Made by a program: the position numbers and the translations under genes. A model generated the notes under the pieces. That model was given only the letters and a program-made list of their open reading frames with translations, did no database searches and had not been told where the DNA came from. A stretch of DNA of 64,000 bases, from contig NZ_AP024169.1 of the NCBI RefSeq assembly GCF_016591975.1, forward strand, positions 3,511,001 to 3,575,000, in the 5' to 3' direction. Below are positions 46,196-53,120 of this stretch, piece after piece (the stretch's first letter is position 1; every line of letters begins with the position of its first letter). Source of the stretch: Anaeromicropila herbilytica. GTDB lineage: Bacteria > Bacillota > Clostridia > Lachnospirales > Lachnospiraceae.

Positions 46196-46804
46196 TTATA
46201 TATAATTAATTGTAATTCCTTCGCGTTTTAATGCCTCATATATCTTAGCAATTGGAAGTCCAACTACGTTAAAGTAATCCCCTTCAATCTTAGATATAAA
46301 AGTGGCAAATCGTCCTTGAATCGCATAAGCGCCTGCTTTATCAAGTGGTTCTTTTGATGCTACATAAGCATCTATTTCATCTTCTGATATTGCAGTTACT
46401 GATACGCTTGTCTTTTCATAAAAATTAAGTTCTTTTGATATTAATATATTTTCATCATTGTAATCACTTAGAATAATTGATACCCCTGTATATACTTCAT
46501 GTGTATCATTTTGAAGTTCTTGTATCATATGTTTTGCATCTAATTCATCCTTTGGTTTGCCCATTATCCTATCGTTGTGGGCAACAATCGTATCTGCACC
46601 TATAATAATCGATGGCTTAGATACTTTTAATAATACATCGTTTGCTTTCATAGACGCCAAATCTTTTACAATATCATAAGGCTTTGTCTTAGTAATAATC
46701 TCTTCTTTATCACTTGGAACAATCTCAAAGCTTACTCCTACTTGTTCTAATATTTCTCTCCTTCTTGGAGAGGATGAGGCTAATATAATCGGTTTCATCT
46801 TCAT
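46196..46804 (-). CDS. maf: Maf-type nucleoside triphosphate pyrophosphatase
   Basis: About 202 residues with the Maf signatures ILASSSPRRREILEQVG at the N-terminus, GADTIVAHNDRIMGKP near 70 and YAIQGRFATFISKIEGDYFNVVGLP near 165. Maf proteins hydrolyse non-canonical nucleotides (dTTP/UTP type) and can arrest division. I take the ATG at 46804, 8 nt after AAAGG, over an in-frame TTG two codons upstream. It is followed on the same strand by its terminator. Confidence 0.93.
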   Translation of the reverse strand: MKMKPIILASSSPRRREILEQVGVSFEIVPSDKEEIITKTKPYDIVKDLASMKANDVLLKVSKPSIIIGADTIVAHNDRIMGKPKDELDAKHMIQELQNDTHEVYTGVSIILSDYNDENILISKELNFYEKTSVSVTAISEDEIDAYVASKEPLDKAGAYAIQGRFATFISKIEGDYFNVVGLPIAKIYEALKREGITINYI

Positions 46805-46845
46805 TTCCAATACCTTTCCGCTTTTCTATCGTTCATAACTAAAGA

Positions 46846-47493
46846 TTAATTCCAGTTCTTACGTAGACATTCTGGGTGACTCTCAAGATGAGAATAATCA
46901 TTAAATCGTTCTAGATAGAATCGGTCTTCTTTTTCATTATATCCAAGTTCTGTAATACTACAGTTCTCTAAGGAAAGTGCAAATAGAAGTTTCTTGGATT
47001 GATCTAGGCCTAATATTCCTGCTAATAAAGAGCGTATCGTTCCTCCATGAGTAACAACTAAGATATTGTTCGCAGAACTTAATTTAATCTCATCCATCAC
47101 TTTGATTGCGCGGTCATAGACTTCTTTACCACATTCTCCATTAGGAAATGGTATATCACTTTCTAATTTTGCTCGTTCTGCTTTAAATTCTTTAAAATGT
47201 TCCTTATTGTAATCTTCTGAATTACCTTCTAAATCCCCAAAGTTAATCTCTCGAATTCCTTCTCTAATCTCATGATGAAGGTGTAAATATTGATTAACAA
47301 TCTCTGCTGTCTCCACTGCTCTGTGAAGATCACTAGAATACAATGCATCAATCTCATATTCTAATACTCTTTGTCCTAACAGATCCGCTTGCTTTCTACC
47401 AATCTCAGATAAATCTACATTCACATTGCATAAAGCACTGGATTGTCTCGCATGACGTATTAAATATATCTTCTTATTCTTATCTTCTCTCAA
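46846..47493 (-). CDS. Histidine phosphatase family protein
   Basis: About 215 residues. The catalytic RHG-type motif appears as IRHARQSSA (Gly replaced by Ala), with second His in VVTHGGTIRSLLAG and REINFGDLEG between them. The fold is that of phosphoglycerate mutase-like phosphatases (cobC/GpmB group). The start is TTG at 47493 directly after GGAG; upstream ATG (47511) has the ribosome site inside it. It is 36 bp upstream of maf and probably co-transcribed. Substrate unknown. Confidence 0.88.
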   Translation of the reverse strand: MREDKNKKIYLIRHARQSSALCNVNVDLSEIGRKQADLLGQRVLEYEIDALYSSDLHRAVETAEIVNQYLHLHHEIREGIREINFGDLEGNSEDYNKEHFKEFKAERAKLESDIPFPNGECGKEVYDRAIKVMDEIKLSSANNILVVTHGGTIRSLLAGILGLDQSKKLLFALSLENCSITELGYNEKEDRFYLERFNDYSHLESHPECLRKNWN

Positions 47494-47675
47494 TTTTACT
47501 CCTATCCACATATATTACATGCTATCTATATGGAATCAAATTTCCATGCCAAGTTTGTAGACATAACTATGTTTATAACTGGTACATGGACATTCAACAA
47601 CCTCCGGCGGATGCTCACGAGTATATCTCGGTGCATTATAAATAAAATGACTTTATCACTTGTATCTTAATTATC

Positions 47676-48311
47676 TTAATCTATATTTTTATCTTTATCT
47701 TTTTTTCCAAGTCTTGATTTCAAGAAAATTGCTGCGCCAACTACAAAGATAACTACAAGAACAACTAAGGTAATGGATGAGAACTTATCCACATATCCAG
47801 CTATCTTCTCCCATGATTGACCTGCCGCAGTACCAAGTAATACTAATAAGGTATTCCAGATCAAAGTACCAAATAAGGTAAATATACCAAATTCAATCAA
47901 GTTCATTTTAGCCATTCCAGCAGGAATAGAAATAAGACTTCTTACAATTGGAATACAACGACATATAAAGACTGTTAATTTTCCTCTTTTAGAAAACCAA
48001 CCTACACTCTTATTTATATCATCTTTCTTAAATCCTAACATACGAACAAATTTGTACTCTAGTAATTTTTCAAGTCTTTCTGGGCTTAATACCCTTCCGA
48101 TTCCATATAGAATATATGCACCTAGTACTGCACCAGCTGTAGATATAGCAATTATTCCAACTTGTGTCATACTCGTAAAGGTCGTCATAAAACCACCAAA
48201 TGTTAAAATAATCTCTGATGGTATTGGTGGAAATATATTTTCTAAAATAATCAAAAGAAATATTCCAAGATATCCATATTGTTCCATGATATGCATAATC
48301 GCATTTTGCAT
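47676..48311 (-). CDS. DedA family membrane protein
   Basis: About 211 residues with four to five membrane segments and the DedA/SNARE-associated signatures GYLGIFLLIILENIFPPIPSE in part, FSKRGKLTVFICRCIPIVRS and SIPAGMAKMNLIEF. DedA proteins act as phospholipid/undecaprenyl-phosphate flippases or in membrane homeostasis. I favour Met at 48311 (MQNAIMHIM), 13 nt after GGAGG, over the ATG at 48362, which has no ribosome site. Confidence 0.92.
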   Translation of the reverse strand: MQNAIMHIMEQYGYLGIFLLIILENIFPPIPSEIILTFGGFMTTFTSMTQVGIIAISTAGAVLGAYILYGIGRVLSPERLEKLLEYKFVRMLGFKKDDINKSVGWFSKRGKLTVFICRCIPIVRSLISIPAGMAKMNLIEFGIFTLFGTLIWNTLLVLLGTAAGQSWEKIAGYVDKFSSITLVVLVVIFVVGAAIFLKSRLGKKDKDKNID

Positions 48312-48494
48312 AATATTCTCTCTGCCTCCATTTATATATTTATCTTTTTTATCGTATTTCATTCTTTATGCTAAGTCAACCTTTTATTTAGCTCCTTTGG
48401 TAAAACCTTTTATTTTCCTCGTTAAATAATAACTAATAGTAACACGTTATACCCAGTTGAATACTATAATAGGAGAAAGAAAAGGAGTGATATT

Positions 48495-49076
48495 TTGGCA
48501 ATTAAAATATTTATAGACCAAGGTCATAATCCAGGAACGATAAATGCAGGTGCCCAAGGTAATGGTTTGCAAGAGCAAGAAGTAAATTATAATGTTGGAA
48601 CTTATCTAGCAAATATCCTCAACGCAGATCCTCGTTTTGAAGCTCGTACTGCAAGAACATCACCTACTGAAGTATTAGGTACTAATAATACAAGTAGTTT
48701 AGCAAAACGTGTTCAAATGGCAAATAGCTGGCCAGCTGACTATTTTCTAAGTATACATTCTAACTTTAATAATAGTCCAGCAATCAATGGTTCCGAAGCA
48801 TATGTTTTTGAGGCAAACAGTCAGGGATATTATTTAGGAAATCAAATTCTTCAAGAAATAGTTAGAATCGTCGGAACTAAGAATAATGGAATCTATATTC
48901 GTCCTTCATTATATGTTCTTCGTTACACAAGAATGCCAGCTGCTTTAATAGAACTAGGTTATTTATCTAATGCTGCTGATGCTCAAAAGTTGAGAGATAA
49001 TCAATATCAATTTGCATCTGCAATTTACTCTGGATTATTGAAATTTTTTGGTCTTCAACCACTTCAAAAGAAATAG
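48495..49076 (+). CDS. N-acetylmuramoyl-L-alanine amidase (Amidase_3)
   Basis: 193 residues, essentially only the catalytic domain. The zinc ligands are His11 (FIDQGHNPG), Glu27 (GLQEQEVNYN) and His near 91 (LSIHSNFNNS); the catalytic Glu is in ALIELGYLSN. The start is TTG (48495-48497), 7 nt after AAAGGAG. There is no signal peptide, as in CwlD/phage-type or autolysin-type enzymes released by lysis or sporulation. TATAAT at 48465-48470 is a candidate -10. Monocistronic. Confidence 0.9.
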   Translation: MAIKIFIDQGHNPGTINAGAQGNGLQEQEVNYNVGTYLANILNADPRFEARTARTSPTEVLGTNNTSSLAKRVQMANSWPADYFLSIHSNFNNSPAINGSEAYVFEANSQGYYLGNQILQEIVRIVGTKNNGIYIRPSLYVLRYTRMPAALIELGYLSNAADAQKLRDNQYQFASAIYSGLLKFFGLQPLQKK

Positions 49077-49099
49077 TAAAAGTAATTTAATGAATCAAT

Positions 49100-49160
49100 A
49101 AATGGAATTATCATTTGGATAGTAATACTATTTACCATCAACCAAATAATAATTCCATTT
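49100..49160 (+). terminator. Terminator after the amidase gene
   Basis: AAATGGAATTA..ATTTGG pairs with CCAAAT..TAATTCCATTT, followed by CTTTAGTTT. Confidence 0.65.
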
Positions 49161-49166
49161 CTTTAG

Positions 49167-49231
49167 TTTACACTAGCTCCCATCTGTCGCCATCGACGAC
49201 ATATAAATCAGGGGTGTAAATCTCTTCTTAA
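49167..49231 (-). repeat. 65-bp double-hairpin repeat, unit a
   Basis: TTTACACTAGCTCCCATC, then the stem TGTCG..CGACA, then AATCAGG and GTGTAAA (49214-49220). A further TTTACAC (49232-49238) can pair with the same GTGTAAA. The following partial unit forms the last codons (EASVN) and stop of the YitT-family gene. Confidence 0.6.
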
Positions 49232-50160
49232 TTTACACTAGCTTCATCATTTCGATATTCCTTCTGAGTTGTAAATCCACGTCCTTTTACTTCATTTACT
49301 TTATGTATGATCATAAATGCTTGTGGATCTATCTCTAATACTTTTTCATTCAATTTTGGTAATTCTCTATTTGTAATTACGGTAAGTACTACTAGACTTT
49401 CATTTCTACAATATCCAGTATTTGCGTGAATTAATGTTGAACCGCGGTCCAATTCGTGAATGACCATATGATTTATTTTTTCATATTCCTCACTAATAAT
49501 CTTTACTTGCAGTTGTGATTTTCCAATAAATAATACTTTATCTAATACAACAGTATAAATAACTACGAGTAAGATTCCATAAAGTACTTGCTCTTTATTT
49601 GCAAATAACATCTGTAACAATAAGATTACAAAGTCTAACGCATATAATACAACGGATACTGATAACCCAAATTTTTTATTCAAAATTAGCGGTGGTATAT
49701 CCATACCGCCAGTTGAAGCACCTGCCTTGATAACAATTCCGATTCCAACCCCTATCATAATTCCAGAAAATATGACTGAAAGTAAAGCGTCATCTGTCAT
49801 GTTTTTTAAAAAATCTAAATTCTGCATAACAGAAAAGATAAAAGGATAATAAAATGTACTTACGATTGTCGTTAGAGCAAACCGTTTTCCCAAAAATAAA
49901 GCACCTAACAGAAACATTGATACATTAAATACTGTGATAAAGATTGACATAGGTACATTCCATTGATGATGAAAAAACAATGCAAGTCCTGTTGTTCCTC
50001 CTGTAATTAATTTATTTGGAAGGATAAACATTACAATCGCTAAACCATAAATTGTATTACCTGCAAGGATATACAGGATATTAATTAAATTTGCTTTAAG
50101 ATGAAATGCTTTCTTTGTTTCATCTATTATCCTTTTCGTGTGTTGACTTTTTTCGTTCAT
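49228..50160 (-). CDS. YitT family membrane protein
   Basis: 310 residues with about five to six membrane segments in the first 200 (NIIYGLAIVMFILPNKLITGGTTGLAL in parts, GIVIKAGASTGGMDIPPLIL) and a cytoplasmic DUF2179 domain (about 225-300, NHMVIHELDRGSTLIHANTG). Function of the family is unclear; roles in small-molecule transport have been suggested. The last codons fall in a copy of the dispersed 65-bp repeat, so the C-terminus is likely a recent alteration. Confidence 0.9.
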   Translation of the reverse strand: MNEKSQHTKRIIDETKKAFHLKANLINILYILAGNTIYGLAIVMFILPNKLITGGTTGLALFFHHQWNVPMSIFITVFNVSMFLLGALFLGKRFALTTIVSTFYYPFIFSVMQNLDFLKNMTDDALLSVIFSGIMIGVGIGIVIKAGASTGGMDIPPLILNKKFGLSVSVVLYALDFVILLLQMLFANKEQVLYGILLVVIYTVVLDKVLFIGKSQLQVKIISEEYEKINHMVIHELDRGSTLIHANTGYCRNESLVVLTVITNRELPKLNEKVLEIDPQAFMIIHKVNEVKGRGFTTQKEYRNDEASVN

Positions 50161-50296
50161 TATTCTATTCCTTTCTTATGACTATCCATTAAGTTTAACT
50201 CTATATTTTTACCATCTAAAATGAGGGGTAAATAATTTTGCATACTTTACAACAAATTTCTATCAGATAGCACTCTACCTTAATAAAGTGTACAAA

Positions 50297-50326
50297 AATA
50301 GCAGGTTAAATTTAACCTGCTATTAA
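50297..50326 (-). terminator. Terminator overlapping the 3' end of a small ORF
   Basis: AATAGCAGGTTAAA and TTTAACCTGCTATT are perfectly complementary; TTTTTGT follows on the minus strand. The stop codon of the 57-residue ORF lies in the left arm. Confidence 0.85.
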
Positions 50327-50485
50327 AAATTTATTCTCTATAAAATTATTATACTTATTATTTTTAACTATATTATTAGGATTATTAAAATAAACATTAT
50401 CAAAATGATGATCGAATACAGTATGATATATCGAAATGACATTTAACTTACTGTTTTTCTTTTCAAATTTCTTACTCGTCTTCAT
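50312..50485 (-). CDS. Hypothetical small Asn-rich protein (57 residues)
   Basis: From the ATG at 50485: MKTSKKFEKKNSKLNVISIY, rich in Lys, Asn and Phe, ending NKFLIAG. The frame stays open to a GTG at 50551, but only the shorter form has a purine-rich site (GGAAATAAC) upstream. A perfect terminator overlaps the stop codon, which supports transcription. No family recognised; a short species-specific or decayed gene is possible. Confidence 0.4.
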   Translation of the reverse strand: MKTSKKFEKKNSKLNVISIYHTVFDHHFDNVYFNNPNNIVKNNKYNNFIENKFLIAG

Positions 50486-50629
50486 GTTATTTCCATTACT
50501 CCAATCTATCAAATTGAGCCATATATACATCAAAAGTGTAAAAATCTTCACACTTTCATATAACTTATTTTACACATTGATTAATACTATCATAGAACAT
50601 ATGCTATGTAAATATACCAAACACTATTT

Positions 50630-51352
50630 TTAACGAATAAATTTAATAATATCTTTTCTATTTACGTTCGGAACTAGCTTTAGCACTTGATTTACAATAA
50701 GTTCTTCTAACTGTTCTTTACTTTTTGAATAGCATGAGGTAACGTATTCTTCTGTATAAAGGCTCTCACTTGTTGAAAAAATTGCGACAGGCCAACCATA
50801 TTCCTCACCTTTTTTATTAATTTTTCTTCTAAACTCTCGCACCGTTATATATGTCTTCATCTGCAATGAAGTCATCGTACTATCAAACCCCTTTTCTCCA
50901 CCTTTATGAAAGCCAGCGATGGATTTAATCTCATTAGATGGAAGACTCGGACACTCTAACAATACGTCCATAATCTTCTTTTCACGTTGAGAAGCTAGTC
51001 CATCTTCATATCTACTATCAAAATCATAACCATCCCTTCGGTAGGATGCAAAGATGGGATACCACTCTTCTGATATAAAACCTGCTTTATTACGAAAGAG
51101 CTTAGCATATGCTATCTCACCTTCCTTCGCAATTACTTCTCTCCATGTCCAAGGATCAGTTTCCGAATCACCTCCAAACCATGCTTTTGAATCAGTTAAT
51201 TCTTCCACAGAAAAACCAGCTATCTCACTTTTAAATAACGGCAAGAATCCTACCTTCTTAATATACTCTGATAATTCATTACTGCTTTTTATTCTCGATT
51301 CATCCTCGCTACTTTTCCCCTCCATAATCCAGTTACCGTCTTCTGTAATCAT
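50630..51352 (-). CDS. AlkZ-related protein, function unknown
   Basis: About 240 residues starting MITEDGNWIM. Conserved-looking blocks are VGFLPLFKSEIAGFSVEE, DPWTWREVIAKEGEIAYAKLF, FISEEWYPIFASYRRDGYDFD and AGFHKGGEKGFDSTMTSLQM. I recall this arrangement from proteins labelled AlkZ-related (winged-helix, glycosylase-like), but without certainty. I chose the ATG at 51350-51352, 5 nt after GGGAG. The frame is open for 26 more codons, which translate the 65-bp repeat and are unlikely to be part of the protein. The repeat thus supplies the ribosome site. Confidence 0.65.
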   Translation of the reverse strand: MITEDGNWIMEGKSSEDESRIKSSNELSEYIKKVGFLPLFKSEIAGFSVEELTDSKAWFGGDSETDPWTWREVIAKEGEIAYAKLFRNKAGFISEEWYPIFASYRRDGYDFDSRYEDGLASQREKKIMDVLLECPSLPSNEIKSIAGFHKGGEKGFDSTMTSLQMKTYITVREFRRKINKKGEEYGWPVAIFSTSESLYTEEYVTSCYSKSKEQLEELIVNQVLKLVPNVNRKDIIKFIR

Positions 51353-51416
51353 ACTAGCTCCCATCTGTCGCCTTTGGCGACTTTTAATCAAGGGTGTGAA
51401 GTGCTTTATCTCACAC
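51351..51416 (-). repeat. 65-bp double-hairpin repeat, unit b
   Basis: ACTAGCTCCCATC, perfect stem TGTCGCC-TTT-GGCGACT (last pair lost), AATCAAG, GTGTGAA (51394-51400) and a second pairing partner TCACAC (51411-51416). Confidence 0.65.
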
Positions 51417-51448
51417 TTCCACTCCTCCACATCACATTCACTCTATTT

Positions 51449-51515
51449 TTTCACACTAGCCTACATACCTGCGACTCGCTCGCAGGCGTAAATTCAACGT
51501 GTGATATGCTTTTTA
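51449..51515 (-). repeat. 65-bp double-hairpin repeat, unit c (stem sequence replaced, pairing kept)
   Basis: TTTCACACTAGC, then CCTGCGA-CTCGC-TCGCAGG (51468-51486) in place of the usual TGTCGCC stem, then GTGTGA (51499-51504) that can pair with the upstream TCACAC or the downstream TTTCACA. Confidence 0.65.
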
Positions 51516-51587
51516 TTTCACAACAGCTCACATCTGTCGCCTTTGGCGACATACCAATCAGGAGTGTGAAAAGCTTTATTTTCGCAC
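51516..51587 (-). repeat. 65-bp double-hairpin repeat, unit d
   Basis: TTTCACAACAGCTCACATC, perfect stem TGTCGCC-TTT-GGCGACA, AATCAGG, GTGTGAA (51564-51570) and TTCGCAC (51581-51587). It follows unit c head to tail. Confidence 0.65.
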
Positions 51588-51649
51588 TATAATCCAATTA
51601 TAATATAAAAGATAAAAGATTCATATCTACCTTTATAAACATTTTATCA

Positions 51650-51699
51650 TAAAAATAGAAAGTTTAATTTAAAAGAAAATTAAACTTTCTATTTTTCTA
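51650..51699. terminator. Strong bidirectional terminator
   Basis: AAAAATAGAAAGTTTAATTT pairs perfectly with its complement ending CTTTCTATTTTT around a short AAAAGA loop. It ends the small-protein gene at 51745 on the minus strand. Confidence 0.9.
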
Positions 51700-51744
51700 A
51701 TATCCTTCTATTCATAGCAGACAAATCATTATTATAAATATCAT

Positions 51745-51924
51745 TTAATTTCCCTTACTGCCAAGGGGATTACTTTTACCTGTATGCCATACATTATTAT
51801 CTGGACCTAATGCTGGTGGAATATAATTTTTAATTTTTTCATCTGTGATATCATTAACTATTTCGCATGATTTTACGGTAGGATTATCTGATTTTTCATG
51901 TTTGTTCTTGATACTATTCTTCAT
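51745..51924 (-). CDS. Hypothetical small protein (59 residues)
   Basis: The ATG at 51922-51924 has a perfect GGAGG at 6 nt. Product: MKNSIKNKHEKSDNPTVKSC, then an acidic stretch, then YIPPALGPDNNVWHTGKSNP and a Gly/Ser end. Charged N-half and Pro/Gly/Asn-rich C-half recall small precursor-type or spore peptides, but no processing enzyme lies nearby. It follows the FG-GAP-repeat gene by 70 bp on the same strand, with its own terminator. No family recognised. Confidence 0.5.
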   Translation of the reverse strand: MKNSIKNKHEKSDNPTVKSCEIVNDITDEKIKNYIPPALGPDNNVWHTGKSNPLGSKGN

Positions 51925-51993
51925 ATAACACCTCCATTTACTTTTCATTATTATAAGTAATCTTTCCGTAATTTATTCTTAAATAAATGATAC

Positions 51994-52731
51994 TTAATCT
52001 ATTGGAACAGTCTCCTCACCAATAATAGCTACATTTTGATTGAATAACTCGAAAGAATCCTTATCCCATTTTAATGTATTTAAAATATATCCTAGAGCAT
52101 CTGCATTATATCTTCCAGCTATTTTCTGATATGCTAACAACTCATACACATTATCTCCATCATAATCTACTGGATACATTCCACTTAATGGGTTAACAAA
52201 TCCTTCAATTGGTGTTTTTAATATTCCATTATCGTTATATATTTCACTTAAATACTCAAGATCCTTCAAGGAAATATCAATCACATAGCTAGTATTATTA
52301 TATTCACTAAACACATCTACTTTTTCATTATCTTTATAAATAATGTCATAATTATATTGATTATTATATTGATTAAAGTCAAATCGCAATTGTAATTTAC
52401 TATCATAGAAAGAATAAATATAATGATACATAGTTGCACCACTTCCACCTGAATCAATACTAATCAATATATCATCTGTCCCATCACCTGTAAAATCACC
52501 TAAGAATATTCTTGGATTATAGCCTGCATTCTCTTCCAAATCATGCATCGTAAGTTCACCTGATTCTCCATCTTGAATAATCAGTGTTATATCCTCTGTG
52601 AAAGGACTATCTGGTTTTGACGTTCCAATAAGGTATACATGATCTAGTATTTGATCTCCATTGACATCTCCAACTGAATAAGAGACGATTTTAGTAGGCC
52701 ATATTCTCATTTCATCCGTCTGGGGGCTCAT
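51994..52731 (-). CDS. FG-GAP/VCBS repeat protein, function unknown
   Basis: About 245 residues from the ATG at 52731 (MSPQTDEMRIWPTK), which lies 9 nt after AAGG; an in-frame GTG four codons upstream is less likely. It has calcium-binding-type FG-GAP motifs: VGDVNGDQILDHVYLIG, LGDFTGDGTDDILISIDSG and PVDYDGDNVYELLAY, suggesting a small beta-propeller. There is no signal peptide, so it may be a spore-associated or intracellular protein. Similar solitary proteins occur in Bacilli and Clostridia. Confidence 0.75.
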   Translation of the reverse strand: MSPQTDEMRIWPTKIVSYSVGDVNGDQILDHVYLIGTSKPDSPFTEDITLIIQDGESGELTMHDLEENAGYNPRIFLGDFTGDGTDDILISIDSGGSGATMYHYIYSFYDSKLQLRFDFNQYNNQYNYDIIYKDNEKVDVFSEYNNTSYVIDISLKDLEYLSEIYNDNGILKTPIEGFVNPLSGMYPVDYDGDNVYELLAYQKIAGRYNADALGYILNTLKWDKDSFELFNQNVAIIGEETVPID

Positions 52732-52809
52732 TGTTTTTAACACCTTACTAATTCTATTTCTCTATCCTATGACTGCAATTTTACTTTTGATACTCTTATG
52801 TATTAGAAT

Positions 52810-52836
52810 AATCCAGTATATGGAATATACTGGATT
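52810..52836. terminator. Hairpin in the gap before the FG-GAP gene
   Basis: AATCCAGTATAT-GGA-ATATACTGGATT, perfect 12-bp stem. It is downstream of the pseudogene remnant and may be its old terminator. Confidence 0.55.
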
Positions 52837-52862
52837 TCTACTATGTAACTTACATGTTACCA

Positions 52863-53056
52863 TTATTTATACTTGTGAGTATTAAGAATACGATAAACTG
52901 TATTTTGGGTTTTAGGAAGATCATCCTTTGAAATCGTTAAGATATTGTCGTATTCTGTAATAGAACCATACTTTTCTTTAATCTTTGCTTGTGAAGCATC
53001 CGTATAATGGGTTGGAATAATAGCTGGATCATTGATGGTATCAAGATCAAGTTGAT
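52863..53056 (-). pseudogene. C-terminal remnant of an unidentified gene
   Basis: A 64-codon open stretch without start ends in TAA: NDPAIIPTHYTDASQAKIKE, then YGSITEYDNILTISKDDLPK and TQNTVYRILNTHKYK. An in-frame TAG at 53057-53059 closes it upstream. Codon use and composition look protein-like, but there is no start or ribosome site. It lies directly downstream of the GH3 gene. I cannot name the family. Confidence 0.5.
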
Positions 53057-53120
53057 TCTAGTATTTTGTATAGTGATATCGAAGATTATAACTGTAAAGT
53101 TACAGAACAGTTACAATAAA

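Noticed and set aside
47343..47645. Plus-strand ORF of 100 codons
   Set aside because: Mostly antisense to the histidine phosphatase gene and extending into the gap; no ribosome site, and its composition does not look like a protein.
51351..51587. Units b-d as Rho-independent terminators
   Set aside because: No T-tract follows the GC stems in either orientation, and several copies sit back to back, so termination does not explain them.
51054..51592. Two plus-strand ORFs across the hairpin repeats
   Set aside because: Antisense to the AlkZ-related gene and reading through repeat units b-d; no ribosome sites.
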